Assembly (NCBI GenBank): GCA_964524145.1
Contig: CAZGCA010000028.1
Location: forward strand, 1 to 61,943
Length of the DNA: 61,943 nt
Reading direction: 5' to 3'
From: CAZGCA01 sp964524145
GTDB lineage: Bacteria > Hydrogenedentota > CAZGCA01
Positions 51,921 to 59,896 of the stretch are shown in pieces (positions within the stretch are counted from its first letter, which is position 1; every line of letters begins with the position of its first letter). The notes beneath the pieces are model-generated. The model was not told the DNA's origin. It was given only the letters and a program-made list of their open reading frames with translations, and made no database searches. Both the position numbers and the translations under genes were made by a program.

Positions 51921-54900
51921 CTAGACACCTAGTGCAATGTTGATAACAAGCTGAACGTCAAGGGCGTCGACGAAGCCGTCGCCGTTGAGGTCGCAGTCCC
52001 AACCGGTTTCGATACCCAACGCCTCGTTTATGACGAGTTGGACGTCGAGCGCGTCGACTCTCGAGTCTCTGTTGACATCTCCCGGCAGGCACACGTTAAG
52101 CAGATCTTCGACTGTTACGGTTGCCTGGCAAGTGGCGACATTACCGCTCGTGTCGGCCACGATCAGCGTTACCGTGTTCTCGCCGAGATCCGCGCAGGTG
52201 AACGTGCTCGGGACTGCCGTCATCGTCCGGATTTCGCAGTTGTCGGCGCTGCCGCCGTCTATGTCCGCGCCGGTGATGGCAGCGGTTCCCGCAGAATCAA
52301 GCTCGACGGTGATGTCCCGGCACACTGCTGTCGGGAGGATATTGTCCTCGACCGTCAAGGTTGCCTGACATGTCGAGATGTTACCGCTGGTGTCTTCGAC
52401 CGTCAGCGTTACGGTGTTCTTACCCAGGTCCGCGCAGGTGAATGTGTCGGGGTCAACGGTCACCGAGGCAACGCCGCAGTTGTCGGTGCTGCCGGCGTCC
52501 ACGTCCGCGCCGGTGATGGCTGCGGTTCCCGCAGCGTCCAGTTCCACAGTGATATCCTGGCACACGGGTACCGGTAGTATGTTGTCCTCGACCGTCACGG
52601 TTGCCTGGCATGTCGCGGGATTCCCGCTGGTGTCGACTACCGTGAGGGTTACCGTGTTCTCGCCGCGGTCCGCGCAGGTGAACGTGTCCGGTTCGACGGT
52701 CATCGAACTGATACCGCAGTTGTCGGTGCTGCCTCCGTCCACATCCACGGCTGTGATGGTTGCGGTTCCCGCAGGATCAAGCTCGACGGTGATATCCTGG
52801 CACACGACTGTTGGCGGAAGGTTGTCCTCGACTGTCACCGTCGCCTGACACGTGTCGGTGTGATCACCGACATCGGTCACCGTCAGTGTCACCGTGTTCT
52901 CGCCGAGGTCCGCGCAGGTGAACGTGTCCGGGTCGACCGTTAGCGAACTGATCTCACAGTCATCGGTGCTGCCGCCATCCACCTGTTGGCCGGTGATAGT
53001 CACGATTCCGGCAGAGTCAAGCTCCACGGTAATATCCTGGCAGACGGCGGTCGGCGGATTGACGTCTATGAACTCGTCCACGCCGATGTCGTAGAGGGCG
53101 TTGAACGGCCTGTCGTCACCGTCGAAATCGGTCGCCGGCGCACCGGTCGACGTTCCCGCGTCTCGTGCGGGGGAATCCCAGGGAATGTGGTAGTCGACGA
53201 TCCGGTACGTGTCGCCGTCGCTCACGATGTACGTCACGTTGCCCGCCACCTCGATAGTCATAGCCGTGTTGGCTGTAACAAGCGCCTGGAACCGCTGGGC
53301 GGTGTTGGGGTTTATGATCGTTCCCACCAGGGCGCCGGGCGCAAGAGACGCGCCCGTGTCGGTCAAGATAGTGCGGTTCGTTGCCGGGACATAGCTGGGC
53401 TCGTCCGTCCATGTGCCGCTGACTCCCATCTGAAACAACGGGTCGCCGTCAACATTGTCACTCGCCTCGTCCAGAGCGTTGATGGCTGCCGGACCCGTCA
53501 ACGCTGTCGTGCCTTCATCCCAATAATCCCCGTCCGAGTTGCCATGGAACAGGCAATAGGTCACGGCCGGATCGGAGTTCTCGCCACTTTCCCAGACCGC
53601 GAAGTTCCCGTTGTCCCTAAGAATGGTGTTCGTGATGGTCGGGCTTGCCACTGTGCAGTATACACCGCCGCCGGAACCCGATGCCCAATTGCTGTCTATC
53701 GTGCAGTTGATGAGCGTGGGGTTTGAGCCGCCACAGTATACGCCGCCGCCGCGCTCGGCTTCGTTACCGCTGATGGTGCAGTTAACGATCGTGGGGTTTG
53801 AATCGCCACAGAACACCCCGCCGCCGGAATAGGCCAGATTTCCGGTGATCGTGCAGTTCGTGATAGTCGGGTCGGACTCAAAGCAATATACCCCGCCGCC
53901 GCCGCTGCCCCATATCCTGGTCTTGTTTCCGGTGATGGTGCAGTTGGCGATCGTGTTGGTGCTGTCGACATTGGTGCAGTAGAAGCCGCTTCCATCATCG
54001 TGCGGTTTGGTGCCGTCCGCTGAGCCGCCGGTAATAGTGAACCCGTCGATCCGCGCATCGGTAATGCTGTCCATCACCACGACGTGGTCGGCGGGACCCC
54101 CGGCGTCGGCAGTGCTCCCGTCGATTATGGTCGGATGGGCGCCGATTGTCCGGTCGGTCTCCGGATCGAATGTAATGGGATCCTCCGTACCGGCAAGATC
54201 GCCGTAGACGAAGACGCCGGTCGCCAACGTTATGGATTCCTCGTACGTACCTTCAGCCACCCAGACCTGGCTGCCGGGGACGGCAACGTCAAGAGCCGCC
54301 TGGACTGTAGTGAAGGCGTCTTCCCAGGAAGCGCCCGTGCCCGCGCCCGTAGCGTTCTCGTCCACGCACAGAAGGGGGTACGTGGCCGGGTCGAGAGGAT
54401 TCGTCCCTGCACGGATCTCGGTATAGTCGCTGAACCCGTCGCCGTCGGTATCCGGTTTCTCAAAATCCAGGTCCGTTCCGGTCGGGTTTGTGACCGGGTC
54501 GAAAGGGTCATAGTCCCACGGGTTGCCGTCGTACCCCGTCTCGAACCGGTCGGAAAGCCTGTCGCCGTCCGTATCGAAAAACTCGTCCGCGCCTATGTCG
54601 TAGTCCGAGCCGTCACCGGTGCCGCCTGTGCCAAGGCCGTCCCCGTCGAAACCGCGCGTGTCGCCGTCGAAATCGTTCCCCGGCGCGCTGCTGTCGGTAC
54701 CGTAGTCAATAGCAGCCGAAGGGAACGCCAAGTGGTAGTCGACGACCTGATACGGGTCGCTATTGGCCGTAAACGTTGCGTCACCCACCACCTCGATGGT
54801 CGTCTCCGTGTTGGCAGTGATGACCATCTGGAACCACTCGAACGGTATGGGAGCGGGTGAGGGGGATGAGGTGGTACTGGGTTTGACGGCCGAACCCACC

Positions 54901-55934
54901 AGGAGGCCGGGCACGAAAGATGCCGCCGAATCGGTTAACGTCGTGCGGTTTGTTACCGGGTCCCAGCTGGGGTCTTCCGTCCATGTGCCCGCAGCGCCCA
55001 TCTGGAACAGAGGATCGCCGCTCACATTATCGCCCGCCTCGTCGAGTGTGTTGATCTCGGATGCGCCGTTGTAGGGTGTCGTCCCCTCGTCCCAGTAATC
55101 TCCTTCGGGGTTGTTGTAGAACAGACAGTATATCACGATTGGATCGGAGTTCTCATCGCCTTCCCAAACCGCGTAGTTCCCGTTGTCCGTAAGGACTGTG
55201 TTGATAAGGGTTGGATCCGACGTAGTGTAGCAGCATATCCCGCCGCCGCTGCCTTGCGCATAATTGCCGGTTATCGTGCAATTGACGATGAGTGGGTCCG
55301 CAGCAATGCAACACACTCCCCCGCCATAGCCACCGACGTTGCCGCTTATCGTGCAGTTGGCGATCGTAGGGTCTGAGTCGTTGCAGAGTATTCCGCCGCC
55401 GAACATGCCCCAGTTGCCGATAATGGTGCAGTAGGCGATCGTGTTGGTGTTGTTCGTGCTGGTGCACTGGATAGCACCACCGACCGGATCCGTAGTAGTG
55501 CTCATCTTTTGAGCACCGGTCATCGTGAACCCGCCGATCCGCGCGTTGGCGACCGTGTCCATGACAACCACATGGGCAGCAGGACCACCAGCGTCGGCAG
55601 TGCTTGCGTCGATGATGGTGGGATAGGCACCAATGATCCTGTCGGTCTCGGGGTCGAATATAACAGGATCCTCGGTACCGGCAAGACCGCCGTAGAGTCG
55701 TACGCCATTCGCCATCGTGATCCATTCTCTGTATACGCCTCCAGCCACCCAGACGTCGTCGCCGGCAGTTGTAGCGGCAGTAATGCCGGCCTGGATGGTA
55801 GTAAACGCGTCGGTCCAGGAATCGCCCGTGCCTGCGCCGGCAGCGTTCTCGGCCACGTACCAGACCTCCCCAAACGCGATGTGACTGTGAGCCAGAACAA
55901 CAACTGCGGTGAGTAAGAAGGCTATTCGTTTCAT
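51921..55934 (-). CDS. Secreted beta-helix / HYR-repeat / dockerin exoprotein
   Basis: A 1337-residue exported protein with signal peptide (IAFLLTAVVVLAHSHIAFG). Two similar right-handed parallel beta-helix modules (about 25-460 and 525-985; runs such as NPTIVNCTISGNEAERGGGVYC) are joined by Ca-binding Asp repeats (DLDFEKPDTDGDGFSDYTE). Four consecutive HYR-like domains of about 80 residues follow (about 985-1285), then a C-terminal type I dockerin (GDVNRDSRVDALDVQLVIN and DLNGDGFVDALDVQLVIN). No catalytic motif is clear. It likely binds polysaccharide or matrix and docks to a cohesin partner, none of which is in view. Confidence 0.9.
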   Translation of the reverse strand: MKRIAFLLTAVVVLAHSHIAFGEVWYVAENAAGAGTGDSWTDAFTTIQAGITAATTAGDDVWVAGGVYREWITMANGVRLYGGLAGTEDPVIFDPETDRIIGAYPTIIDASTADAGGPAAHVVVMDTVANARIGGFTMTGAQKMSTTTDPVGGAIQCTSTNNTNTIAYCTIIGNWGMFGGGILCNDSDPTIANCTISGNVGGYGGGVCCIAADPLIVNCTITGNYAQGSGGGICCYTTSDPTLINTVLTDNGNYAVWEGDENSDPIVIYCLFYNNPEGDYWDEGTTPYNGASEINTLDEAGDNVSGDPLFQMGAAGTWTEDPSWDPVTNRTTLTDSAASFVPGLLVGSAVKPSTTSSPSPAPIPFEWFQMVITANTETTIEVVGDATFTANSDPYQVVDYHLAFPSAAIDYGTDSSAPGNDFDGDTRGFDGDGLGTGGTGDGSDYDIGADEFFDTDGDRLSDRFETGYDGNPWDYDPFDPVTNPTGTDLDFEKPDTDGDGFSDYTEIRAGTNPLDPATYPLLCVDENATGAGTGASWEDAFTTVQAALDVAVPGSQVWVAEGTYEESITLATGVFVYGDLAGTEDPITFDPETDRTIGAHPTIIDGSTADAGGPADHVVVMDSITDARIDGFTITGGSADGTKPHDDGSGFYCTNVDSTNTIANCTITGNKTRIWGSGGGGVYCFESDPTITNCTITGNLAYSGGGVFCGDSNPTIVNCTISGNEAERGGGVYCGGSNPTLINCTIDSNWASGSGGGVYCTVASPTITNTILRDNGNFAVWESGENSDPAVTYCLFHGNSDGDYWDEGTTALTGPAAINALDEASDNVDGDPLFQMGVSGTWTDEPSYVPATNRTILTDTGASLAPGALVGTIINPNTAQRFQALVTANTAMTIEVAGNVTYIVSDGDTYRIVDYHIPWDSPARDAGTSTGAPATDFDGDDRPFNALYDIGVDEFIDVNPPTAVCQDITVELDSAGIVTITGQQVDGGSTDDCEISSLTVDPDTFTCADLGENTVTLTVTDVGDHTDTCQATVTVEDNLPPTVVCQDITVELDPAGTATITAVDVDGGSTDNCGISSMTVEPDTFTCADRGENTVTLTVVDTSGNPATCQATVTVEDNILPVPVCQDITVELDAAGTAAITGADVDAGSTDNCGVASVTVDPDTFTCADLGKNTVTLTVEDTSGNISTCQATLTVEDNILPTAVCRDITVELDSAGTAAITGADIDGGSADNCEIRTMTAVPSTFTCADLGENTVTLIVADTSGNVATCQATVTVEDLLNVCLPGDVNRDSRVDALDVQLVINEALGIETGWDCDLNGDGFVDALDVQLVINIALGV
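52100..53060 (-). repeat. Four tandem ~240-bp coding repeats (HYR domains)
   Basis: Within the exoprotein gene, each unit encodes VCQDITVELD...GGSTDNC...DTFTCADLGENTVTLTV...TCQATVTVEDN. The DNA is alike between units, so recombination can change copy number. Confidence 0.85.
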
Positions 55935-55956
55935 CGGACCACGCTCCTCCTGCAAC

Positions 55957-56100
55957 AGTAGTGACCGCGAACACGTGCTGCTGTCACCGACCGGGAAGCA
56001 CACCACCCGCCCAGTGTCGTAGCGTTATGATACAGCAGTCCTGCTGCCACTTGTCAACACGACCCCGGCGCTGAGGCATTTGCGTTGTGGCAGTTCTCTG
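55957..56100 (-). repeat. Promoter-bearing direct repeat 2, copy 1
   Basis: About 144 bp similar to 57788-57930, same orientation. It holds a TTGACA / TATCAT promoter and ends in a GCATTTGCGTTGTGGC segment next to a family B hairpin. It lies just upstream of the beta-helix exoprotein gene. Confidence 0.75.
56027..56057 (-). promoter_or_regulatory. Probable promoter of the beta-helix exoprotein gene
   Basis: Minus strand TTGACA (56052-56057), 19-bp spacer, TATCAT (56027-56032). The same boxes and spacer are kept in the other repeat copy. The leader to ATG 55934 is about 85 nt. Confidence 0.55.
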
Positions 56101-56166
56101 GAGTGCGGTAGCTTGCTACCGCTTTTCAACCGGACAGCTTGCTGTCCAACAAGCCGGACTCAAGCA
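56100..56166. repeat. Hairpin repeat, family B copy 2
   Basis: GGAGTGCGGTAGCTTGCTAC, then GGACAGCTTGCTGTCC and AAGCCGGACTCAAGC. It matches the complement of 48040-48104 over about 65 bp. The rest of the interval to 56377 has no gene. Confidence 0.75.
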
Positions 56167-56377
56167 CTTCCCGCCTGCGCGGGGACAAAGCTCGTCGGCA
56201 TCATTGCCATCTTCATCCTTCGCTCTTCATACTTCTCAATTCTTAATTCTCTCCCCCCCCTTCCTCCAGCCGCAGGAAATGCACCCGCCAATGAAATCCT
56301 GGGGGTTCGAGAATATGGGTGTTTTGTGGCCATGGCAAAATCGACACTTCATCGATGGCCGCGAATTCGTAGGCACC

Positions 56378-57637
56378 CTACCCTTTTTCACGCTCTACGT
56401 AAAAGTACGTGCCCACAAGTTCACTTTGCCAATGGTTGTTGGGATTGGTGCGCGCATATACCACCAGCAAAATGTCCGGAGCCACCTCCGCCAGGGAAAA
56501 ATAATTGCTGCAATCGGGCGGATAGAGGTCATGGTAAAAGGGGATGATAGGGCCCCAACTTTTTCCCTCGTCCTTGCTGAACATCATCCAGTTTCCTGGG
56601 CGACCATAGCTTACTACGAGAAGTCCATTCTCCATCAGAACTGCGTTGGGCCACACGCCATACGGCGATATCGGGTCGGCATTGCTCCAGATCTTGCCTC
56701 CATCGATAGAAGCACTCATATAAATGGGCGTCTGTTTTGCGTAACCAAAAGGCATTTCGACGGATGGATCGTTATTATTGAAACTGCCTATAGAAGCCTG
56801 GTAACTCGCACCGGACCGAATGAAGCTGAGAATCTTGCCATTGGGAAGGACCAAAAGAGACGTTTCGTCAAAGCCCTCACCCCTGACATCCTCTGTCGTG
56901 TCAAAGGCTATCGTTGACAGATAGAGCCAAGTTTTGCCGCGATCGGTCGAGCGCAACACCAAGCTTCGATACTTACGCTCAAGAACCGTTCCCTTCTGAT
57001 TCCTGCAGTACATGCTCATAAGCAGGCTCCCATCCTGAAGCGCGACGATCTTACGGCATAAAACACACGTCCAGTCGTGGAACGTTTCCGGCAGATGTAT
57101 TATGGCTGGGTCACTCACTCGACTAACCCCATTATCGTTTGAACGGAAGAACTTCGCCTCAAATACCCCCTTCTGATCGGTCTTGGTCATAGAAACTTCC
57201 GGCCTTCCTGCCCCAGAAGAATGCTCACTTGTATAGGAAGACTTGAACATGATTACTTCGCCATCCGGCTCCGGGTACTGATAGGTGGAATTCTCCAGGA
57301 CATGTTCTGCCTGATGCCAGGTCTTTCCGCCATCGCTGGAGCGCCGGTCATATACCTGGATATCGCCATTGTTGAATTTGAAAACACTTCCAGCAGGACA
57401 GAAGCTTTCGTGTTCGGGGACGATAAATTGGGTTTTACCCCTGATGACTTTGATCCCCGGGACGTAGCTCACTCTGGATTTGACCGACTCGTACGCCGGA
57501 TCAAGACTCCAATGCGACGCACCTGTATTGGCCGAGTCGCCTGTTGAGTTTTCCTGAGCAGATGAGGTCGTCGCAAGAAACCAGATAACAGGCAAGAAAA
57601 GGAGAGCCCTTGAAGTGGGACATTTGTAGGCTTGCAT
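56378..57637 (-). CDS. Secreted sialidase-like Asp-box propeller protein
   Basis: A 419-residue protein with a signal peptide (ALLFLPVIWFLATTSSA). Asp-box repeats SSDGGKTW, STDRGKTW, SIDGGKIW and SKDEGKSW define a six-bladed BNR propeller of the exo-alpha-sialidase superfamily. A catalytic FRIP-like Arg motif is not obvious at the N-terminus, so it may act on another sugar acid or only bind glycans. ATG 57637 follows GAGGA by 6 bp. A repeat copy with promoter lies about 215 bp upstream, shared with the beta-helix gene, suggesting parallel regulation. Confidence 0.85.
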   Translation of the reverse strand: MQAYKCPTSRALLFLPVIWFLATTSSAQENSTGDSANTGASHWSLDPAYESVKSRVSYVPGIKVIRGKTQFIVPEHESFCPAGSVFKFNNGDIQVYDRRSSDGGKTWHQAEHVLENSTYQYPEPDGEVIMFKSSYTSEHSSGAGRPEVSMTKTDQKGVFEAKFFRSNDNGVSRVSDPAIIHLPETFHDWTCVLCRKIVALQDGSLLMSMYCRNQKGTVLERKYRSLVLRSTDRGKTWLYLSTIAFDTTEDVRGEGFDETSLLVLPNGKILSFIRSGASYQASIGSFNNNDPSVEMPFGYAKQTPIYMSASIDGGKIWSNADPISPYGVWPNAVLMENGLLVVSYGRPGNWMMFSKDEGKSWGPIIPFYHDLYPPDCSNYFSLAEVAPDILLVVYARTNPNNHWQSELVGTYFYVEREKG

Positions 57638-57787
57638 TCTTGTCCTCCGAGTATGTTGATCTCTATCGCTCATTCCCTGGAAACGCCGGTTTGGGAGTGA
57701 AGCGGGTGGCCGCTTAGAAGTGTAGCACCCGATGCCGTAATTATAGCCAGTTTGGTGGGGTGATTCAAGTGAGCTGGTGGGCCTTGG

Positions 57788-57930
57788 GGTAGTGCCCGCC
57801 AACACGTGCTGGTTCCGCCGATTGGGAAGTAGACGACCCGCCCGGTACGGTGACGTTATGATACAGCAGTTCTGCCGCCACTTGTCAACACGAGCCCGGC
57901 ACTGAGCCATTTGCGTTGTGCCGGTATTCT
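57788..57930 (-). repeat. Promoter-bearing direct repeat 2, copy 2
   Basis: Similar to 55957-56100 over the whole length. It ends in ATTTGCGTTGTG followed by a family A hairpin (57931) instead of family B, so the promoter segment and hairpins behave as separate modules. Confidence 0.75.
57858..57888 (-). promoter_or_regulatory. Probable promoter of the sialidase-like gene
   Basis: Minus strand TTGACA (57883-57888), 19-bp spacer, TATCAT (57858-57863), identical boxes to 56027-56057. Leader about 215 nt to ATG 57637. Confidence 0.5.
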
Positions 57931-57981
57931 GTAGGTTGGGCGTCTCGCCCAAGAGGCCTTGGGCAGGATGCCCAAGCTACG
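57931..57981. repeat. Double-hairpin repeat, family A copy 2
   Basis: Reverse complement of the unit at 33321-33372 with about three base differences. The following bases to 58255 hold no recognised gene. Confidence 0.7.
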
Positions 57982-58255
57982 CAAACCACTGCTGATCGGC
58001 ACGCCAGCTTTGGGCGATCACAACGATCGACCCTACAGAAACGGTTCAGTCAGAACAGTCTTTGGGAAAGGCGGGAAGGGCTGCGTCCGAGAACGCCTTG
58101 TTGATACTTGGCGGATTGCTCCTTCATTTCAGATACACCATCCTTGGGAACTCGATGCCTCAGTCCAATACATGAACTCCGAATTCAGCACGTTCGACGA
58201 AGGGCGACGGAAGCTCCATTGGGACTTAACAGGTGAAGTCTTCGGACAGGTGTGC

Positions 58256-59761
58256 TTAGCGGTTCTTAACGTTCCGGCACGTTAGCCTCGAGCGTATAAT
58301 CCGATAACTAGTCAGGGTAACCAGCAAACCGGCAAGCGCTGCGAAGCCAATTGCACTTGAGACCGGTAGTCGACTCTCAGGATCAGTAGGATCCGTGCCA
58401 TTTAGCCAGACTTCGGTCCCGTCATTCTGTCCGTCTCCGTCAGTATCAGCAACAAGCGGATTTGCACCGTGCTCTACCTCAAGACCATCGATCAGGCCGT
58501 CATTGTCGGAGTCCATGACGTCTGGATCAGTGCCCAGTACCCCTTCTTCATCGTCTCTTAAGCCGTCTCGGTCGGTGTCGGGAGAGGTAAGAAATGGGAC
58601 GTAATTGACTCTGCCTAACTGTGGGTCGTCATTCTCGTCATGGATTCTTGATCCTATCACCGGCACACTGGTTGTTCCCCAATAGTTGAACTGAGCGTCC
58701 ACGTCTTCAGTTGTCTCCAGCGTAACACCGTACGAGGTGAAATCGTTGGCCTCAAATTCAAAGACCAGTGGACTGGCGTAAGTATCGAGGACGAGAATGC
58801 CGCTGTGGAATGTGTTGTGCCTTATGATTACACTGTCGAGCGCGTTGAAAAGGACAATGTCCCAATTCCACGAGTTGTCGAAAAGGTTGTACTGAATATC
58901 GAGGGTCAAATTATCGGGAGGGCTGGCTACACATTCATTCCAGACGTTACCAAGATGGCAAGCGACTACATATCCCGACCCGTGTTTGCACGTCTCCAAG
59001 TTGTTGTCAAAGCGAGATCGCGACGCTAGGGTGTTATTCAAACTCCCTGTCCCCGCAATCTGGCAATCCACTACGATGGCATAATCAACAATTCCATTGG
59101 AGAAGTGGAGGCCGCGCCAGTCAAAAGGTGTCAATTCAGAAGCTGATGCGTCCGATGCAAAAAGAATTGGATTATCCTCCTCTCCTTTGGCAATAAGCAC
59201 GCCGTCGCACCAGAGGTCCGCGAAGTGATTTATATATGGGGCCTGATAGATCATGGTCTGAAGCAACCCGCCAGCTCCCGGGTCCACAGCATAGGCATCC
59301 CTCAGGTCTTGTATCAGAGCTGGCGAAAGCTGCCCCCCCGTCACATCGTCATTGAAAGCCGAGAACAGCACTAGGGTCCCAGGCAGAATCGTCAATACCT
59401 GATCGAGATCCACAACAGTCTCACCCGTAACGTAGACGATATCCTCGTCGTCTCCCCAGGTCTCAAGAGCCGGTTCCTCTGGCAGAAGTCCAGAAACATA
59501 CCTTATGCTCATAGGGTTCTTTCCCGTGATATTCCCAGGTACGTCGATTGAGGTCTGGCGGCTATCAAGTCTTGCCGCTCTGGCAGCATCGATTATGTCC
59601 TGATATGACGACCTCTGCCATTTGGGCTGGCTTGTGTCGGGGATACGCGGATCCATCATGACACGGGCGATCTCGCGCTCAAGATTGAAAGACGAGGCGA
59701 CCGCATTGGCGGCCAAGAACATACAAGCAACAAGCATGAAGAACGTCTTCTTGTGTTTCAT
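58256..59761 (-). CDS. Exported Ca-repeat protein with C-terminal membrane anchor
   Basis: A 501-residue protein with signal peptide (FFMLVACMFLAANAVA). Residues about 90-360 form a beta-rich, possibly beta-helical region of unknown family. Residues about 390-465 are thrombospondin type 3-like Ca repeats (DTDRDGLRDDEEG, DSDNDGLIDGLE, DTDGDGQNDGTE). The C-terminus is LPVSSAIGF, a hydrophobic segment and a basic tail (RIIRSRL), the plan of a protein-sorting or anchor signal. Probably displayed at the surface. GGGAGG precedes the ATG, with a promoter 37 bp upstream. Confidence 0.82.
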   Translation of the reverse strand: MKHKKTFFMLVACMFLAANAVASSFNLEREIARVMMDPRIPDTSQPKWQRSSYQDIIDAARAARLDSRQTSIDVPGNITGKNPMSIRYVSGLLPEEPALETWGDDEDIVYVTGETVVDLDQVLTILPGTLVLFSAFNDDVTGGQLSPALIQDLRDAYAVDPGAGGLLQTMIYQAPYINHFADLWCDGVLIAKGEEDNPILFASDASASELTPFDWRGLHFSNGIVDYAIVVDCQIAGTGSLNNTLASRSRFDNNLETCKHGSGYVVACHLGNVWNECVASPPDNLTLDIQYNLFDNSWNWDIVLFNALDSVIIRHNTFHSGILVLDTYASPLVFEFEANDFTSYGVTLETTEDVDAQFNYWGTTSVPVIGSRIHDENDDPQLGRVNYVPFLTSPDTDRDGLRDDEEGVLGTDPDVMDSDNDGLIDGLEVEHGANPLVADTDGDGQNDGTEVWLNGTDPTDPESRLPVSSAIGFAALAGLLVTLTSYRIIRSRLTCRNVKNR

Positions 59762-59797
59762 CGCAACACCTCCCGTCCCATGGTTCCCAGCACGATG

Positions 59798-59826
59798 AAG
59801 ATACTATAGGTATCACCCCTTGTCAA
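59798..59826 (-). promoter_or_regulatory. Sigma70-type promoter of the anchored Ca-repeat gene
   Basis: Minus strand TTGACA (59821-59826, perfect), 17-bp spacer, TATCTT (59798-59803). The leader is about 30 nt to ATG 59761. Confidence 0.6.
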
Positions 59827-59896
59827 CTGGGTAAGCAGCGTGTCCCGACGCGGCACTCCCAGCTGTCATTTCTCCACGGCAAGTCTTTGACCCGAG

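Noticed and set aside
52100..53060. Regular repeats that might be taken for a CRISPR array
   Set aside because: The period is about 240 bp, it is in frame and encodes HYR domains; there are no unique spacers.
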